Shown in pieces: positions 28,669 through 37,133 of a DNA stretch of 64,000 nucleotides. Position numbers and translations under genes: made by a program. Below the pieces are notes generated by a model. That model saw only the letters and a list, made by a program, of their open reading frames with translations. It was not told the DNA's origin and did not search any database. Source of the DNA: VRUE01 sp963698085. Lineage in GTDB: Bacteria; Actinomycetota; Thermoleophilia; Solirubrobacterales; 70-9. The stretch spans positions 496,001 to 560,000 of the forward strand of contig OY969122.1 in the NCBI GenBank assembly GCA_963698085.1, written 5' to 3'. Within the stretch, counting starts at the first letter, position 1. Every line of letters starts with the position of its first letter.

Positions 28669-30312
28669 TCAGGCGGGGGTGGCCTCCTTCTCCTCGGTGG
28701 CGCTCTCGGCTTCCTCGGTGCGGCTTGGCTTCGAGCGCTCCTCCTCGGAATGGATGCGATCCGACTCGCCCGCCTCGAGCGGGTCGCCGTGCTCGTCGAA
28801 ATCGGGACCGAAGTCATCGACGAACTCGCGGATCGCCGTGCCCAGCTCCTCCTCGTCGGCCTCCTCGAGCTTGCCGGTCTCGCTGATCCGGTCGAGCAGC
28901 TCGGACTCCTCCGAGCGAAGCCGGATGCGCAGGTCGCGCAGGAACTCGCCAACCCGCTCGGTTTTGATCCGGTCGAGGAAGCCGCCGGTGCCGGAGTAGA
29001 TCGCGGCGACCTGGTCGGCCATCTCGAGTGGTTCGCGCTCTTTCTGTTTCAGCATCTCGACCAGCCGTTCGCCGCGGTTCAACGTTTTCTGCGTCTCCGG
29101 ATCGAGCTCGGAGCCGAACTGGGCGAAGGCCTCGAGGTCGCGGTACTGGGAGAGGTCGAGGCGCAGTTTTCCGGCGACCTTCTTCATCGCCTTGGTCTGC
29201 GCGTTGCCGCCCACCCGGGAGACCGAGATGCCGACGTTGATCGCCGGCCGCACGCCCGAGTTGAAGAGGTCGGACTCGAGGAAGATCTGGCCGTCGGTGA
29301 TCGAGATCACGTTGGTCGGGATGTAGGCGGAGACGTCGGAGGCCTGGGTCTCGATGATCGGCAGCGCCGTCAGCGAGCCGCCGCCGAGCTCGTCGTTTAG
29401 CTTCACCGCCCGCTCCAGCAGGCGCGAGTGCAGGTAGAAGACGTCGCCGGGGTACGCCTCGCGGCCGGGTGGGCGCCGCAGCAGCAGTGACATCTGACGG
29501 TAGGCGTAGGCGTGCTTGGTGAGGTCGTCGTAGACGCAGAGCGCCGCTTTGCCGTTGTAGAGGAAGTACTCGCCCATCGCACAGCCCGCGTAGGGGGCGA
29601 TGAACTTGATCGGCGCCGCCTCGTCGGCGGGGGCGGCGACGATGATCGTGTTCTCCATCGCGCCGTTCTCCTCCAGCACCTCCTTGAGCTGGACGACGGT
29701 CGACATCCGCTGGCCGATTGCGACGTAGATGCAGACCATGTCCTTGTCGCGGTTGTTGATGATCGTGTCGATCGCGATCGCGGTCTTGCCGGTCTGGCGG
29801 TCGCCGATGATCAGCTCTCGCTGGCCGCGGCCGATCGGGATCATCCCGTCGATCGACATCAGCCCGGTCTGCACCGGTTCGGTCACCGGCTGGCGCTGGA
29901 CGACGCCGGGCGCTTTGAACTCGGCCGGGCGCGTCTGCGTCGTCGCGACCTCGCCCTTGTCGTCGAGCGGGCGGCCGAGCGGGTCGACGAGGCGGCCGAG
30001 CAGCTCGTCGCCGACGGGAATCCGCAGCAGGTGGCCGGTGCGCTTGACCGTGTCGCCCTCGACGACCTTGTCCCACTCGCCGAAGAGCACGGCGCCGACG
30101 TTGTCGGCCTCGAGGTTGAGGGCAAGGCCGGTGACGCCGTGGGGCAGCTCGAGCATCTCGAGCGCCATGCAGTTGTCGAGGCCGTGGATGCGGGCGATGC
30201 CGTCAGCCACGGACAGCACGGTCCCCACCTCGGAGAGGTCGGCGCTGCCGGTGTCCAGTCCCTCTATCCGCTCTCGCAGAATCGATGCGATCTCGTCGGG
30301 CTTGATCTCCAT
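28669..30312 (-). CDS. atpA: F-type ATP synthase alpha subunit
   Basis: Non-catalytic nucleotide-binding F1 subunit; 547 residues. Walker A is GDRQTGKTAIAID, and the conserved SVSRVGGNAQTKAMKKVAGKLRLDLSQYRDLEAFAQFGSELD is present. The C-terminus runs about 30 residues past the usual end with an acidic, Ser/Glu-rich tail (DRIHSEEERSKPSRTEEAESATEEKEATPA). C-terminal extensions of alpha occur in mycobacteria and help inhibit ATP hydrolysis; whether this tail does the same is inference. atpH precedes it by 19 nt. Confidence 0.97.
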   Translation of the reverse strand: MEIKPDEIASILRERIEGLDTGSADLSEVGTVLSVADGIARIHGLDNCMALEMLELPHGVTGLALNLEADNVGAVLFGEWDKVVEGDTVKRTGHLLRIPVGDELLGRLVDPLGRPLDDKGEVATTQTRPAEFKAPGVVQRQPVTEPVQTGLMSIDGMIPIGRGQRELIIGDRQTGKTAIAIDTIINNRDKDMVCIYVAIGQRMSTVVQLKEVLEENGAMENTIIVAAPADEAAPIKFIAPYAGCAMGEYFLYNGKAALCVYDDLTKHAYAYRQMSLLLRRPPGREAYPGDVFYLHSRLLERAVKLNDELGGGSLTALPIIETQASDVSAYIPTNVISITDGQIFLESDLFNSGVRPAINVGISVSRVGGNAQTKAMKKVAGKLRLDLSQYRDLEAFAQFGSELDPETQKTLNRGERLVEMLKQKEREPLEMADQVAAIYSGTGGFLDRIKTERVGEFLRDLRIRLRSEESELLDRISETGKLEEADEEELGTAIREFVDDFGPDFDEHGDPLEAGESDRIHSEEERSKPSRTEEAESATEEKEATPA

Positions 30313-30331
30313 AGGGGTGCTCTATGCCTCC

Positions 30332-30865
30332 TTACGCCGCTTGGGCGACGCTCTTTCGAAGTTTCTCCAGGCGACTGCGGATGCTCGCGTCCAAAACCAT
30401 GTTGCCGACCTGCAGCACGATGCCGCCGAGGATCTCGTCGTCGACGCGGCTGGCCAGCTCGACCTTCTGGCCGGTCTGGCGTTCGATCTCCTCGCCGATC
30501 TTGGCCACCACGGCCGGGTCCAGTTCAACCGCGCTGGTCACGGTCACGTCGATCCGTTTGTTCTCCACCTTCCACAATTTCTCGACTTCGCGGCGGATGC
30601 GGAAGATCTCCGTCATCCGCCCCTTCTCGATCAGCAGCTCGAGGAAGTTGACCAGCTCGGGGTCGGCGCCCTCGATCGCGCGCGTCAACCCCTCGATCTT
30701 CTCGGCTGAGGAGAAGTGCGGGCTGAAGAAGAAGACCTGCAGGTCGCGGTCGGCTTCGAGCGCGTCGGCGAACTGGCCGAGATCAGTTCCGATCTTGTCG
30801 AGCTTGCCCTTGTCTCTGGCAACGTCGAACAGCGCCTCGGCGTATACGCGAGCTGCCTCGGGCAC
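30332..30865 (-). CDS. atpH: F-type ATP synthase delta subunit
   Basis: A 177-residue stator subunit (OSCP) that joins the peripheral stalk to F1. It starts MPEAARVYAEALFDVARDKGKLDKIGTDLGQFADALE, an expected N-terminal six-helix domain. It ends with DPAVVAKIGEEIERQTGQKVELASRVDDEILGGIVLQVGNMVLDASIRSRLEKLRKSV, the conserved C-terminal domain. The length is normal and it is not fused to subunit b, unlike the b-delta fusion of mycobacteria. Only 3 nt separate it from atpF. Confidence 0.95.
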   Translation of the reverse strand: MPEAARVYAEALFDVARDKGKLDKIGTDLGQFADALEADRDLQVFFFSPHFSSAEKIEGLTRAIEGADPELVNFLELLIEKGRMTEIFRIRREVEKLWKVENKRIDVTVTSAVELDPAVVAKIGEEIERQTGQKVELASRVDDEILGGIVLQVGNMVLDASIRSRLEKLRKSVAQAA

Positions 30866-30868
30866 CGT

Positions 30869-31459
30869 TTAGCTCTCCGCCCCCGAGAGGCTGCTGAAGT
30901 CGACCTCGCTGAGCGCCTCCTCGACCAGCCGGCGCTGGTCCTCGGGGGTGAGACTTTTGCGGGTCACCTTCTCGGTCGCCAGCACGGTCAGGTCGGCGAC
31001 CTCCTTGCGGATCTGCTCGAGCGAGCGCCGCGTCTCGGCTTCGATGTCGCGCTTCGCCGCGGAGACAAGCTCCTCGCGTTTCTCCTTGCCAGCCGTGGTC
31101 GCCTCCGTTTCGGCGACCTCTGCCGCCCTACGAGCGCGGGCCATGATGTCGTCGGCCTGCTCACGGGCCTCGGCGAGGCGCTTGCGGTACTCCTCGAGCA
31201 GATCGTCGGACTCCTTGCGCTGCCGTTCGGCCGCCTCGATCGACTCGGCGATCGCCTTGGCGCGTTTGTCTAGCGCCTCCTGGATTTTCGGGAAGGCGAC
31301 CTTGCTCAACACCCACATCGTGAAGAGGAAGATGACCAGCGTCCAGATCATCAGGCCGAGGCCCGGAGAGACCAGGAAGCTGCCGCCTTCTTCCTCCCCG
31401 TGCGCCGCCTCCGCGGCCAGGGCGATGAAGCCCGCTATGTCGCCAAGAAATAGCTCCAC
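30869..31459 (-). CDS. atpF: F-type ATP synthase b subunit
   Basis: A 196-residue peripheral-stalk subunit. One TM helix lies near residues 30-52 (PGLGLMIWTLVIFLFTMWVLSKVAFPKIQEAL), followed by a long charged coiled coil (KRAKAIAESIEAAERQRKESDDLLEEYRKRLAEAREQADDIMARARRAAEVAETEATTAGKEKREEL) that reaches up to the delta subunit. It extends further N-terminally than E. coli b. It is preceded by atpE with a 9-nt gap. Only one b gene is visible. Confidence 0.95.
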   Translation of the reverse strand: MELFLGDIAGFIALAAEAAHGEEEGGSFLVSPGLGLMIWTLVIFLFTMWVLSKVAFPKIQEALDKRAKAIAESIEAAERQRKESDDLLEEYRKRLAEAREQADDIMARARRAAEVAETEATTAGKEKREELVSAAKRDIEAETRRSLEQIRKEVADLTVLATEKVTRKSLTPEDQRRLVEEALSEVDFSSLSGAES

Positions 31460-31468
31460 CTGGTCGAC

Positions 31469-31738
31469 CTAGAGGAAGAAGGCGATCAGGCCGAAGATGA
31501 AGGTGTAGAAGGCGACCGCCTCGGTCAGCGCGAAGCCAAGCCAGCGGATGCTCTGCAGCTCGTCTTTCATCTCGGGCTGGCGGGCAACCGACTCAATCTC
31601 CTTGCCGAAGATGAAGCCGACGCCGATGCCGGCGCCAATCGAGCCGAGTCCAGCGCCGACGCCGAGCGCGATCGCCTTGCCAGCGTCCGTCACACCTTCG
31701 TCGGTGACCTCGGCAATCGGTAGGGACATGAGATCCAT
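31469..31738 (-). CDS. atpE: F-type ATP synthase c subunit
   Basis: An 89-residue proteolipid forming the c-ring. The Gly-rich first helix (GKAIALGVGAGLGSIGAGIGVGFIFGKEIES), the polar loop (ARQPE) and the second helix (GFALTEAVAFYTFIFGLIAFFL) with the ion-binding Glu at about 73 are all present. I do not see the extra polar residues of Na+-binding c subunits, so proton coupling is likely. I chose the ATG at 31738 because AAAGGAG precedes it; the much longer open frame upstream is an atpB shadow. The N-terminus is longer than in E. coli. Confidence 0.95.
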   Translation of the reverse strand: MDLMSLPIAEVTDEGVTDAGKAIALGVGAGLGSIGAGIGVGFIFGKEIESVARQPEMKDELQSIRWLGFALTEAVAFYTFIFGLIAFFL

Positions 31739-31758
31739 CGGGTCTGACTCCTTTGTTT

Positions 31759-32715
31759 TTAGTGACTTGCGGCGGTTGCTCCGCCGATGTAGATCGCGGT
31801 GAGGGTCGAGAAGATAAAGGCCTGGAGCGTCGCCACCAGACCGACCTCGAAGATGAAGAAGACGAAGGCCATCGGGAAGGTGAGCGCGCCGAGCGCGGCA
31901 ATGCCGAGCAGCACCGCCAGGCCGCCGCCCATGAAAAGCAGCAGCAGGTGGCCGGCGAGGATGTTGGCGAAGAGACGCACGGAGAGCGAGATCACCCGCA
32001 CGAAGTGGGAAATCACCTCGATCAGGAAGATCGCCGCCTTGCCAATCGGGTTCATCTCCTCCAGCCCGGGAGGCAGCCAGCCGGCGAAGTAGGGAATGAA
32101 GCCCTTGGCCCTGATCCCTTCGACGTGGTAGGAGACCCAGACCACCAGCGTCAGGACCAGCGGGATCGAGATGTTCGCGGTCGCCGCGTAGAGGGCGAAG
32201 GCGGGGACTTCGACGCCGAGGATGTTGACCGGGTGCTCGGTGTTGGTCGGCAGCGGCAGGAAGCCGATCATGTTCGAGAACCAGATGAAGAAGAAGAGCG
32301 CGGCGAGGAAGGGGAACCAGCGCGCCGCCAGCTTGGCGTCCATGTTGCCGCCGGTGATGTTGTTCTTGGTCAGGTCGTAGGCGACCTCGATCGCGGTCTG
32401 AACCCGGTTCGGTTTCTCGGCCATTCGGCGTGAGATCCAGACCATCGTGAAGATCGTCAGCCCGCTGGCGAGGGCGAGGTAGACGACCGCCTTGTTGATG
32501 CTGAGGTCGATGCCGCCGAGGTTGATGTTGATCCAGGTCTCGAGTTTGAACTCGTTCTGAGGCTGGAACGCTTCGTTTTTGCCGTCGCTGCCGAAAATCA
32601 GCAGCAGCAGGATCGTCACCGCGAAGTAGACGCCGAACCCGATCAGGACCTTGGCTTTGGTGCTCAACCCGGAGCTGCCCTCGGGCGGGGCGACGGCTAC
32701 TGCCTCGGCGCTCAT
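31759..32715 (-). CDS. atpB: F-type ATP synthase a subunit
   Basis: Membrane subunit carrying the proton half-channels; 318 residues. The essential arginine is in ISLSVRLFANILAGHLLL. The helix pair around VEVAYDLTKNNITGG, FFFIWFSNMIGFLPLPTNTEHP and the C-terminal FPMAFVFFIFEVGLVATLQAFIFSTLTAIYI match the family. An N-terminal lead of about 60 residues contains one extra TM (KAKVLIGFGVYFAVTILLLLIFG). It overlaps the upstream small membrane gene by 4 nt (ATGA) and precedes atpE by 20 nt. Confidence 0.96.
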   Translation of the reverse strand: MSAEAVAVAPPEGSSGLSTKAKVLIGFGVYFAVTILLLLIFGSDGKNEAFQPQNEFKLETWININLGGIDLSINKAVVYLALASGLTIFTMVWISRRMAEKPNRVQTAIEVAYDLTKNNITGGNMDAKLAARWFPFLAALFFFIWFSNMIGFLPLPTNTEHPVNILGVEVPAFALYAATANISIPLVLTLVVWVSYHVEGIRAKGFIPYFAGWLPPGLEEMNPIGKAAIFLIEVISHFVRVISLSVRLFANILAGHLLLLFMGGGLAVLLGIAALGALTFPMAFVFFIFEVGLVATLQAFIFSTLTAIYIGGATAASH

Positions 32716-33086
32716 CGAGCCCCCTGTCCCTCGGGCTCGAAGAGGTGAGCGATACCCGCTGCCGCGAAGGAGACGGTGAAGAGGACGGCGAGTAGAACTG
32801 CGGCGGCAAGTCCCGCCTCATGCGTCACGAGACCGGCGACCAGCGCCGCCGTCACCATCAGCCAGACACGACCGAGCGTGGTCGCGGCAAGCGCCCCCAT
32901 CGCCCGCTGGCGGTTGCCGGCGGCGAGCTCGGCGGCGATGCGACGGCCGGCGAGCACCTGGATGCCCCGCTGGGCAAGCCAGGCGGCGGCGGCGATCGCA
33001 TAACCGAGCAGGGGCAGGGCCCCGATTACGAACACGGCCAGGGCGGCGGCTAGCACCACGAGATCAACATGCTTGGGAGGGGACAT
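32712..33086 (-). CDS. AtpI-like small membrane protein at the head of the atp operon
   Basis: A 124-residue hydrophobic protein with about four TM helices (VLAAALAVFVIGALPLLGYAIAAAAWLA, VWLMVTAALVAGL, AAAVLLAVLFTVSFAAAGIAHLF). By position it corresponds to atpI, thought to help assemble the c-ring, though the sequence is poorly conserved and I identify it mainly by context. I used the ATG at 33086 (MSPPKHVDL); an ATG at 33107 is also in frame. The longer frame upstream has no membrane or family features. Its stop overlaps the atpB start. Confidence 0.75.
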   Translation of the reverse strand: MSPPKHVDLVVLAAALAVFVIGALPLLGYAIAAAAWLAQRGIQVLAGRRIAAELAAGNRQRAMGALAATTLGRVWLMVTAALVAGLVTHEAGLAAAVLLAVLFTVSFAAAGIAHLFEPEGQGAR

Positions 33087-33218
33087 AAGTCCGCTTCGGG
33101 GCCCCATATTGGAAGGGACCAGCGGATGAGTCACTATATCCCAATGACCCGACGATCCGCTTTCTAGAGCCAGTTCGTGAGGCTTGTCACAACCTCGCAC
33201 AAAGTGTTGGCGAGGTGT

Positions 33219-33333
33219 AAGACCCCATCGGGGCAGCCTTCCACTTAACTTTTTCTGAAGACGGTTTTCGGCTGTCCGCGAACGCCGCCGCAGAAAAAGT
33301 ACAAGACGTTCCAGGCTACCCCGATGGGGTCTT
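33219..33333. repeat. Family A palindromic element, copy 3 (reverse orientation)
   Basis: A 115-bp element with outer arms 33219-33238 and 33314-33333 (19 of 20 positions pair). Read on the minus strand, the core contains CTTGTACTTTTTCTGCGG, GCGGACAGCC and CGTCTTCAGAAAAAGTTAAG, matching copies 1 and 2. The right arm encodes the last residues (TPSG) and the TAG stop (33318-33316) of the WecA-like gene. It separates the envelope-glycan genes from the atp operon, both transcribed leftward. Confidence 0.95.
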
Positions 33334-34485
33334 CTCGGGGGGCAGGAGAGCTTCGAACTCGCCGGTCTCTGGATCGATCTTGCTGAAGCGGCGCAGCTTC
33401 AAGATCTCCAGCACGTAGACGAGGTAGACGCTGGCGGCAAGCGCCAGCAGTCCGAAAGCGGCGATCACCAGACTCCAGAGGAGGTCGAAGTTGCCGTGAT
33501 CATCGCTGTAGGGGACGAAGCGCAGGGCGAGGGCGAGGGCGGCCATGATCGTCGTCCAGCCGTACAGGTAGGCGAGCGTACGGCGCTGGGAGAAGCCGAT
33601 GTTCTCCATTCGGTGGTGAAAGTGCCAGCGGTCGCCCCGGTATATGGGCCGCCCGTATTTGAGCCGCTTGGCGACAACGAAGCCGGTGTCGAGGATCGGC
33701 ACGGTGAGCACGATCAAAGGCAGGAAGAGGGCGATGACGGCGTTCGTCTTCAGCGCTCCCTGAACCGCGACCACCCCGAGCAGGAAGCCGAGCAGGTTCG
33801 ACCCGGTGTCCCCCATAAAGGTGCTCGCGGGCGGGAAGCCGTGGCGGAGGAAGCCGAGCGAGGCACCGGCGGTGAGCGCCGCCAGTATGCCGGCCGCAGT
33901 GCGATCGAGAGAGAGGGCGATCACGGCCAGGGCAATGCCGGAGATCAGGCAGACGCCGGCCGCCAGCCCGTCGACCCCGTCGATCAGGTTGATCACGTTG
34001 ATCATCGCGACGATGCCGATCGTCGTGCCGACGTCGCCGAGGTCGATCGAGCCGCCGCCCGGCAACCCCACGAGCTCGACAGAGCCCGGATTGAGCTGAC
34101 CGAGGAAGGGCACGGTGAAGCTGTCGACGGTCACCCCAGCCGAGACCGGCACGATCACCGCAGCGGTCTGGCCGAGCAGCTTCGTCGCCGCGTTGAGCTC
34201 GTAGACGTCGTCGAGCATGCCGACCGCGGTGATCAGCGCCGCGCCGGCGACGATCGCCCGCGTCTCGGCATCCCACGGCAACCAGATCAGCGCCGCGGCG
34301 AGGACCGCGGCGAAGATCGCCAACCCACCCAGCCGCGGGGTCGGCGCCGCGTGCAGGGAGCGCTGGTCGTCGGGGTAGTCGATCGCGCCGATGCGCCGCG
34401 CGAGGCGGTCGGTGAGCGGTACCAGCAGCAGCGCCAGGATTCCGGCGAGGAGGAAAGCGAGGATGGCTTCAACGCCGGCGGACAT
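33316..34485 (-). CDS. WecA-like undecaprenyl-phosphate GlcNAc-1-phosphate transferase
   Basis: A polytopic 389-residue transferase of the MraY/WecA/TagO family that loads a sugar-phosphate from a UDP-sugar onto the lipid carrier. Family motifs are DYPDDQRSLHAAPTPRLGGLAIF, GMLDDVYELNAATKLLGQ (Asp pair), NVINLIDGVDGLAAG and FMGDTGSNLLGFLLG. The cytoplasmic HFHHRMENIGFSQRRTLAYLYGW loop (HIHH-like) follows. At least ten TM helices are evident. The last residues and the stop codon lie inside a family A palindrome, so the native C-terminus may have been altered. Neighbours are asnB and a sugar transferase upstream and the atp operon downstream; wecA next to atp genes is usual in actinobacteria. 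Confidence 0.92.
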   Translation of the reverse strand: MSAGVEAILAFLLAGILALLLVPLTDRLARRIGAIDYPDDQRSLHAAPTPRLGGLAIFAAVLAAALIWLPWDAETRAIVAGAALITAVGMLDDVYELNAATKLLGQTAAVIVPVSAGVTVDSFTVPFLGQLNPGSVELVGLPGGGSIDLGDVGTTIGIVAMINVINLIDGVDGLAAGVCLISGIALAVIALSLDRTAAGILAALTAGASLGFLRHGFPPASTFMGDTGSNLLGFLLGVVAVQGALKTNAVIALFLPLIVLTVPILDTGFVVAKRLKYGRPIYRGDRWHFHHRMENIGFSQRRTLAYLYGWTTIMAALALALRFVPYSDDHGNFDLLWSLVIAAFGLLALAASVYLVYVLEILKLRRFSKIDPETGEFEALLPPEKTPSG

Positions 34486-34494
34486 CGACTCAGG

Positions 34495-36360
34495 CTAGTT
34501 CGCGTACATGTCGAACCAGAGAGTGAAGGCAATCAGGCCCCAGAGCTGGCGGCTGAGGTCCTCCTGGCCGGCGCTGTGGCTGTCGAGCAGCCCGGTCACC
34601 GTGCCCGGGTCGAGCCAGCCCTGCCTTGAGAGAACCTCTGCGGAGAGCACTTCGCGGGCGAAGCCCTGCAACGGGCCGCGCAGCCAGGCGGCGACCGGGA
34701 TCGAAAAACCCTGCTTGGGCCCACTCAGAACCTCCTTCGGCAAGAGCGGCGCCAGCGCCTGGCGCAACAGCCGCTTCTTGGCCAGGCCGCGCACCTTGAG
34801 CGGCGTCGCCAGGCCGAGCGCCATCGTCGCGACCTCGTTGTCGAGAAAGGGGACGCGCAGCTCCAACGAGTGGGCCATGCTCGAGCGGTCGGTCTTAACC
34901 AGCAGGTCGTCGACCAGGTAGATGCCGAGGTCGACGTCCTGAAGGCGGGCGAGCGCCTCCGCCCCCGCGGTCTCGGCGTAGCGCTCGCGGTAGAGGTCGA
35001 CCGGGTCCCAGCCTGGGTCGCGACCGCCGAGCAGCGACGCTTGCAGCGGCCGCGAGAAGATCTCCTTCCAGGCATGGTGGCGCTCCAACGGCGGCAGCCG
35101 GGCGCCGCGGGCGAAGCGCTTCGCTTTGTAATCGAGGCTGACCTTGCCGTCGGAGCTGGGCAGGCGTTCGATCAGCGGCGCGGCGAGCGCGGCGAGGCCG
35201 CCGATGCGTGGCGCCAACAGGTCGGCGACGTAGGTGTAGTAGCCGCCGAACAGCTCGTCGCCGCCCTCGCCCGAGAGGGCGACCTTGACCTCGCCCGCGG
35301 CGAGCTCGGAGACGAGGTAGGTCGGCAGCGCCGAGGAATCGCCGAAGGGCTCGTCAAAGGCCTCGATCAGCTTGGGGAAGAGCTCGACTGCGTCGGGGCG
35401 CAAGACGATCTCGTGGTGGTCGGTGCGGTAGCGCTCGGCGACGAGCCGCGCCCGCTCGAGCTCGTCGAAGCTCGCCTCCTCGAAGCCGACCGAGAAGGTC
35501 TTCACCGCGTCGCCCTGCTCGCCGGCGGCGAGCGCGGTGAGCCCGGCCGAATCGACACCTCCCGAGAGCAGCACGCCAACCGGCACGTCGGCGACGAGGT
35601 GGGCGCGGACGGAGTCGCGCAGGGTCTCGCGCAGCTCGCCGGCCAGCTCCGCCGCCGGGCGGCGCCGGACGTGCTCGGCCTCGACCGGTGCCGGGCGCGC
35701 GTAGCGCGTCAGGCTCAGCGCGCCGTCGCGCCAGGACGCCAGCGTTCCGGCGGGTAGCTTGCGCGCCTCGGCGAAGATCGTCAGCGGCGCCGGTATCGAG
35801 TTGAAGGCGAGGTAGGCAGCGACCGCCCGCGGATCGATCTGGCGCGAGAATCCTGGCTGCTCCAGCATCGCCTTGAGCTCGGAGGCGAAGGAGATGGTGC
35901 CGCCGACGTCGCGGTAGTAGAGCGGCTTGATGCCGAAGCGGTCGCGGGCGAGGAGCAGCCGCCGCTCGCGCGCGTCCCAGAGCGCAATCGCGAACATCCC
36001 GCGCAGGCGCTCGACGAAACCGGCGCCGTGCTCCTCGTAGAGGTGGACGAGGACCTCGGTGTCGGAATGGGTGGCGAAGCGGTGGCCGTGTCGCTCGAGC
36101 TCGGCGCGCAGCTCGCGATAGTTGTAGATCTCGCCGTTCTGGACGACGGTGACGCTGCCGTCCTCGTTGGAGATCGGTTGATCGCCGTGCTCGAGATCGA
36201 TGATCGAGAGGCGGCGCATCGCCATGGCGACGCCGCCGTCGTGAAAGACGCCGTCGCTGTCGGGGCCACGGTGGACGAGCCGGGCGTTCATCCTCTTCAC
36301 CGCCTCGACGTCCGCCACCGCGCCGCGCTCGGCGACCGCGATTCCACAGATCCCGCACAT
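34495..36360 (-). CDS. asnB: Asparagine synthase (glutamine-hydrolysing)
   Basis: A 621-residue class II glutamine amidotransferase. The nucleophile is Cys2 (MCGICGIAV). The glutaminase domain contains RLVHRGPDSDG, RLSIIDLEHGDQPISNEDGSVTVVQNGEIYN and DRFGIKPLYY. The synthetase domain has the PP-loop VLLSGGVDSAGLTAL and ALSGEGGDELFGGY. Since it lies between a sugar transferase and a WecA-like enzyme, it may amidate a uronic acid or another glycan group instead of making free asparagine; such AsnB-like enzymes are common in polysaccharide loci. It is separated from the sugar transferase by a family C palindrome. Confidence 0.93.
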   Translation of the reverse strand: MCGICGIAVAERGAVADVEAVKRMNARLVHRGPDSDGVFHDGGVAMAMRRLSIIDLEHGDQPISNEDGSVTVVQNGEIYNYRELRAELERHGHRFATHSDTEVLVHLYEEHGAGFVERLRGMFAIALWDARERRLLLARDRFGIKPLYYRDVGGTISFASELKAMLEQPGFSRQIDPRAVAAYLAFNSIPAPLTIFAEARKLPAGTLASWRDGALSLTRYARPAPVEAEHVRRRPAAELAGELRETLRDSVRAHLVADVPVGVLLSGGVDSAGLTALAAGEQGDAVKTFSVGFEEASFDELERARLVAERYRTDHHEIVLRPDAVELFPKLIEAFDEPFGDSSALPTYLVSELAAGEVKVALSGEGGDELFGGYYTYVADLLAPRIGGLAALAAPLIERLPSSDGKVSLDYKAKRFARGARLPPLERHHAWKEIFSRPLQASLLGGRDPGWDPVDLYRERYAETAGAEALARLQDVDLGIYLVDDLLVKTDRSSMAHSLELRVPFLDNEVATMALGLATPLKVRGLAKKRLLRQALAPLLPKEVLSGPKQGFSIPVAAWLRGPLQGFAREVLSAEVLSRQGWLDPGTVTGLLDSHSAGQEDLSRQLWGLIAFTLWFDMYAN

Positions 36361-36395
36361 GGCGGCAGTCTCTCAGGACGATCTGCGCCCAGACC

Positions 36396-36445
36396 GACGT
36401 GCCGGTGGAGAGAGGTCCATATGGACCTCTCTCCACCGGCACGTC
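36396..36445. repeat. Family C 50-bp perfect palindrome, copy 2
   Basis: A perfect 50-bp inverted repeat without a spacer, beginning GACGTGCCGGTGGAGAGAGG and centred on CATATG (36418-36423). It is identical to the copy at 54879-54928. It lies between asnB, whose start is 36 nt away, and the stop of the upstream sugar transferase, 14 nt away. Either strand can read ATG GAC CTC from the centre, which creates spurious open-frame starts beginning MDLSPPAR. Confidence 0.97.
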
Positions 36446-36459
36446 CAGAGGGAAACTGA

Positions 36460-37032
36460 TCAGCTAGAGGCGGCCGGGCCGCGGCCCAGGACCTTGACCA
36501 CGGTGGCGAGCAGGACACTGATGTAGAGGGAGACCGAGCGGTCGGCGATGTACTCCATGTCGTGAGCGAGCTTGTCGGCCCAGGACTCCTCGCGGGTCAT
36601 CCGCGTCTGGGCAAAGCCGGTTACACCGGGGCGGACGACGAGCCGCTGCCAGTACTGCGGGATCTCCCGGCAGAGCTCGGTGAAGAAGGCGGGACGGATC
36701 GGCCGCGGCCCGACCACGGCCATGTCGCCCCGCAGCACGTTCCAGAGCTGCGGCACCTCGTCGAGGTGGAGCTTGCGCAGCAGCCGGCCGATCCGGGTCA
36801 CCTCGAGCTCGGTCAACCGCGAGAGCTCCTCGCCCAAGTACGGCCCAAGGCGCGTCTCCGCATCGGGCTTGAGGGTACGGAACTTGTACATGCGGAAGAG
36901 CTGCCCGCAGCGGCCGACGCGAGCGCCGTGGTAGAAGAGCGGCCGGCCAGAGGTGAGCAGGATAGCCAACGCGGTCAGCAGCAGCAGCGGCGCCAGAATC
37001 AACAAAGAGAAAAATGAAATAGAGATGTCCAA
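36460..37032 (-). CDS. Bacterial sugar transferase (initiating polyprenyl-phosphate hexose-1-phosphate transferase)
   Basis: A 190-residue monotopic phosphoglycosyltransferase of the WcaJ/WbaP/PglC type. An N-terminal hydrophobic re-entrant helix (DISISFFSLLILAPLLLLTALAILL) is followed by LFYHGARVGRCGQLFRMYKFRTL. The catalytic region is VTRIGRLLRKLHLDEVPQLWNVLRGDMAVVGPRPIRP, with the Asp-Glu pair and the conserved PRP. It transfers a sugar-1-phosphate to undecaprenyl phosphate. The start is TTG at 37032, with AGGGG ahead and an in-frame stop just upstream. Only the catalytic domain is present, without the N-terminal TM domain of WbaP. A WecA-like enzyme in the same cluster suggests two distinct initiating activities. 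Confidence 0.92.
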   Translation of the reverse strand: MDISISFFSLLILAPLLLLTALAILLTSGRPLFYHGARVGRCGQLFRMYKFRTLKPDAETRLGPYLGEELSRLTELEVTRIGRLLRKLHLDEVPQLWNVLRGDMAVVGPRPIRPAFFTELCREIPQYWQRLVVRPGVTGFAQTRMTREESWADKLAHDMEYIADRSVSLYISVLLATVVKVLGRGPAASS

Positions 37033-37133
37033 GCCCCTGAGGAGAGGATTCTACGGGGCGCCTCTCCCCATCACCGGCAAGCGCGATGAAGTGCTCCAGC
37101 TCGGCCTCGACGTCGGCGGGCAGAGCGAGGGAT

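Noticed and set aside
31469..31738. Sodium-coupled ATP synthase
   Set aside because: The c-subunit second helix has the ion-binding Glu, but I do not see the extra polar ligands of sodium-type c subunits.
31739..32821. Long frame fused to the N-terminus of AtpE
   Set aside because: It is an out-of-frame shadow of atpB; the c subunit starts at 31738 with AAAGGAG upstream.
33087..33218. atp operon promoter boxes
   Set aside because: TTGTGA with TCTAGA at 18 nt, or TATAGT further down, can be proposed, but none is clearly better than chance in this stretch.
36354..36442. Reading frame starting MPVERGPYGPLSTGTS next to asnB
   Set aside because: It is read from the family C palindrome; similar peptides appear at each copy on both strands, with no protein support.
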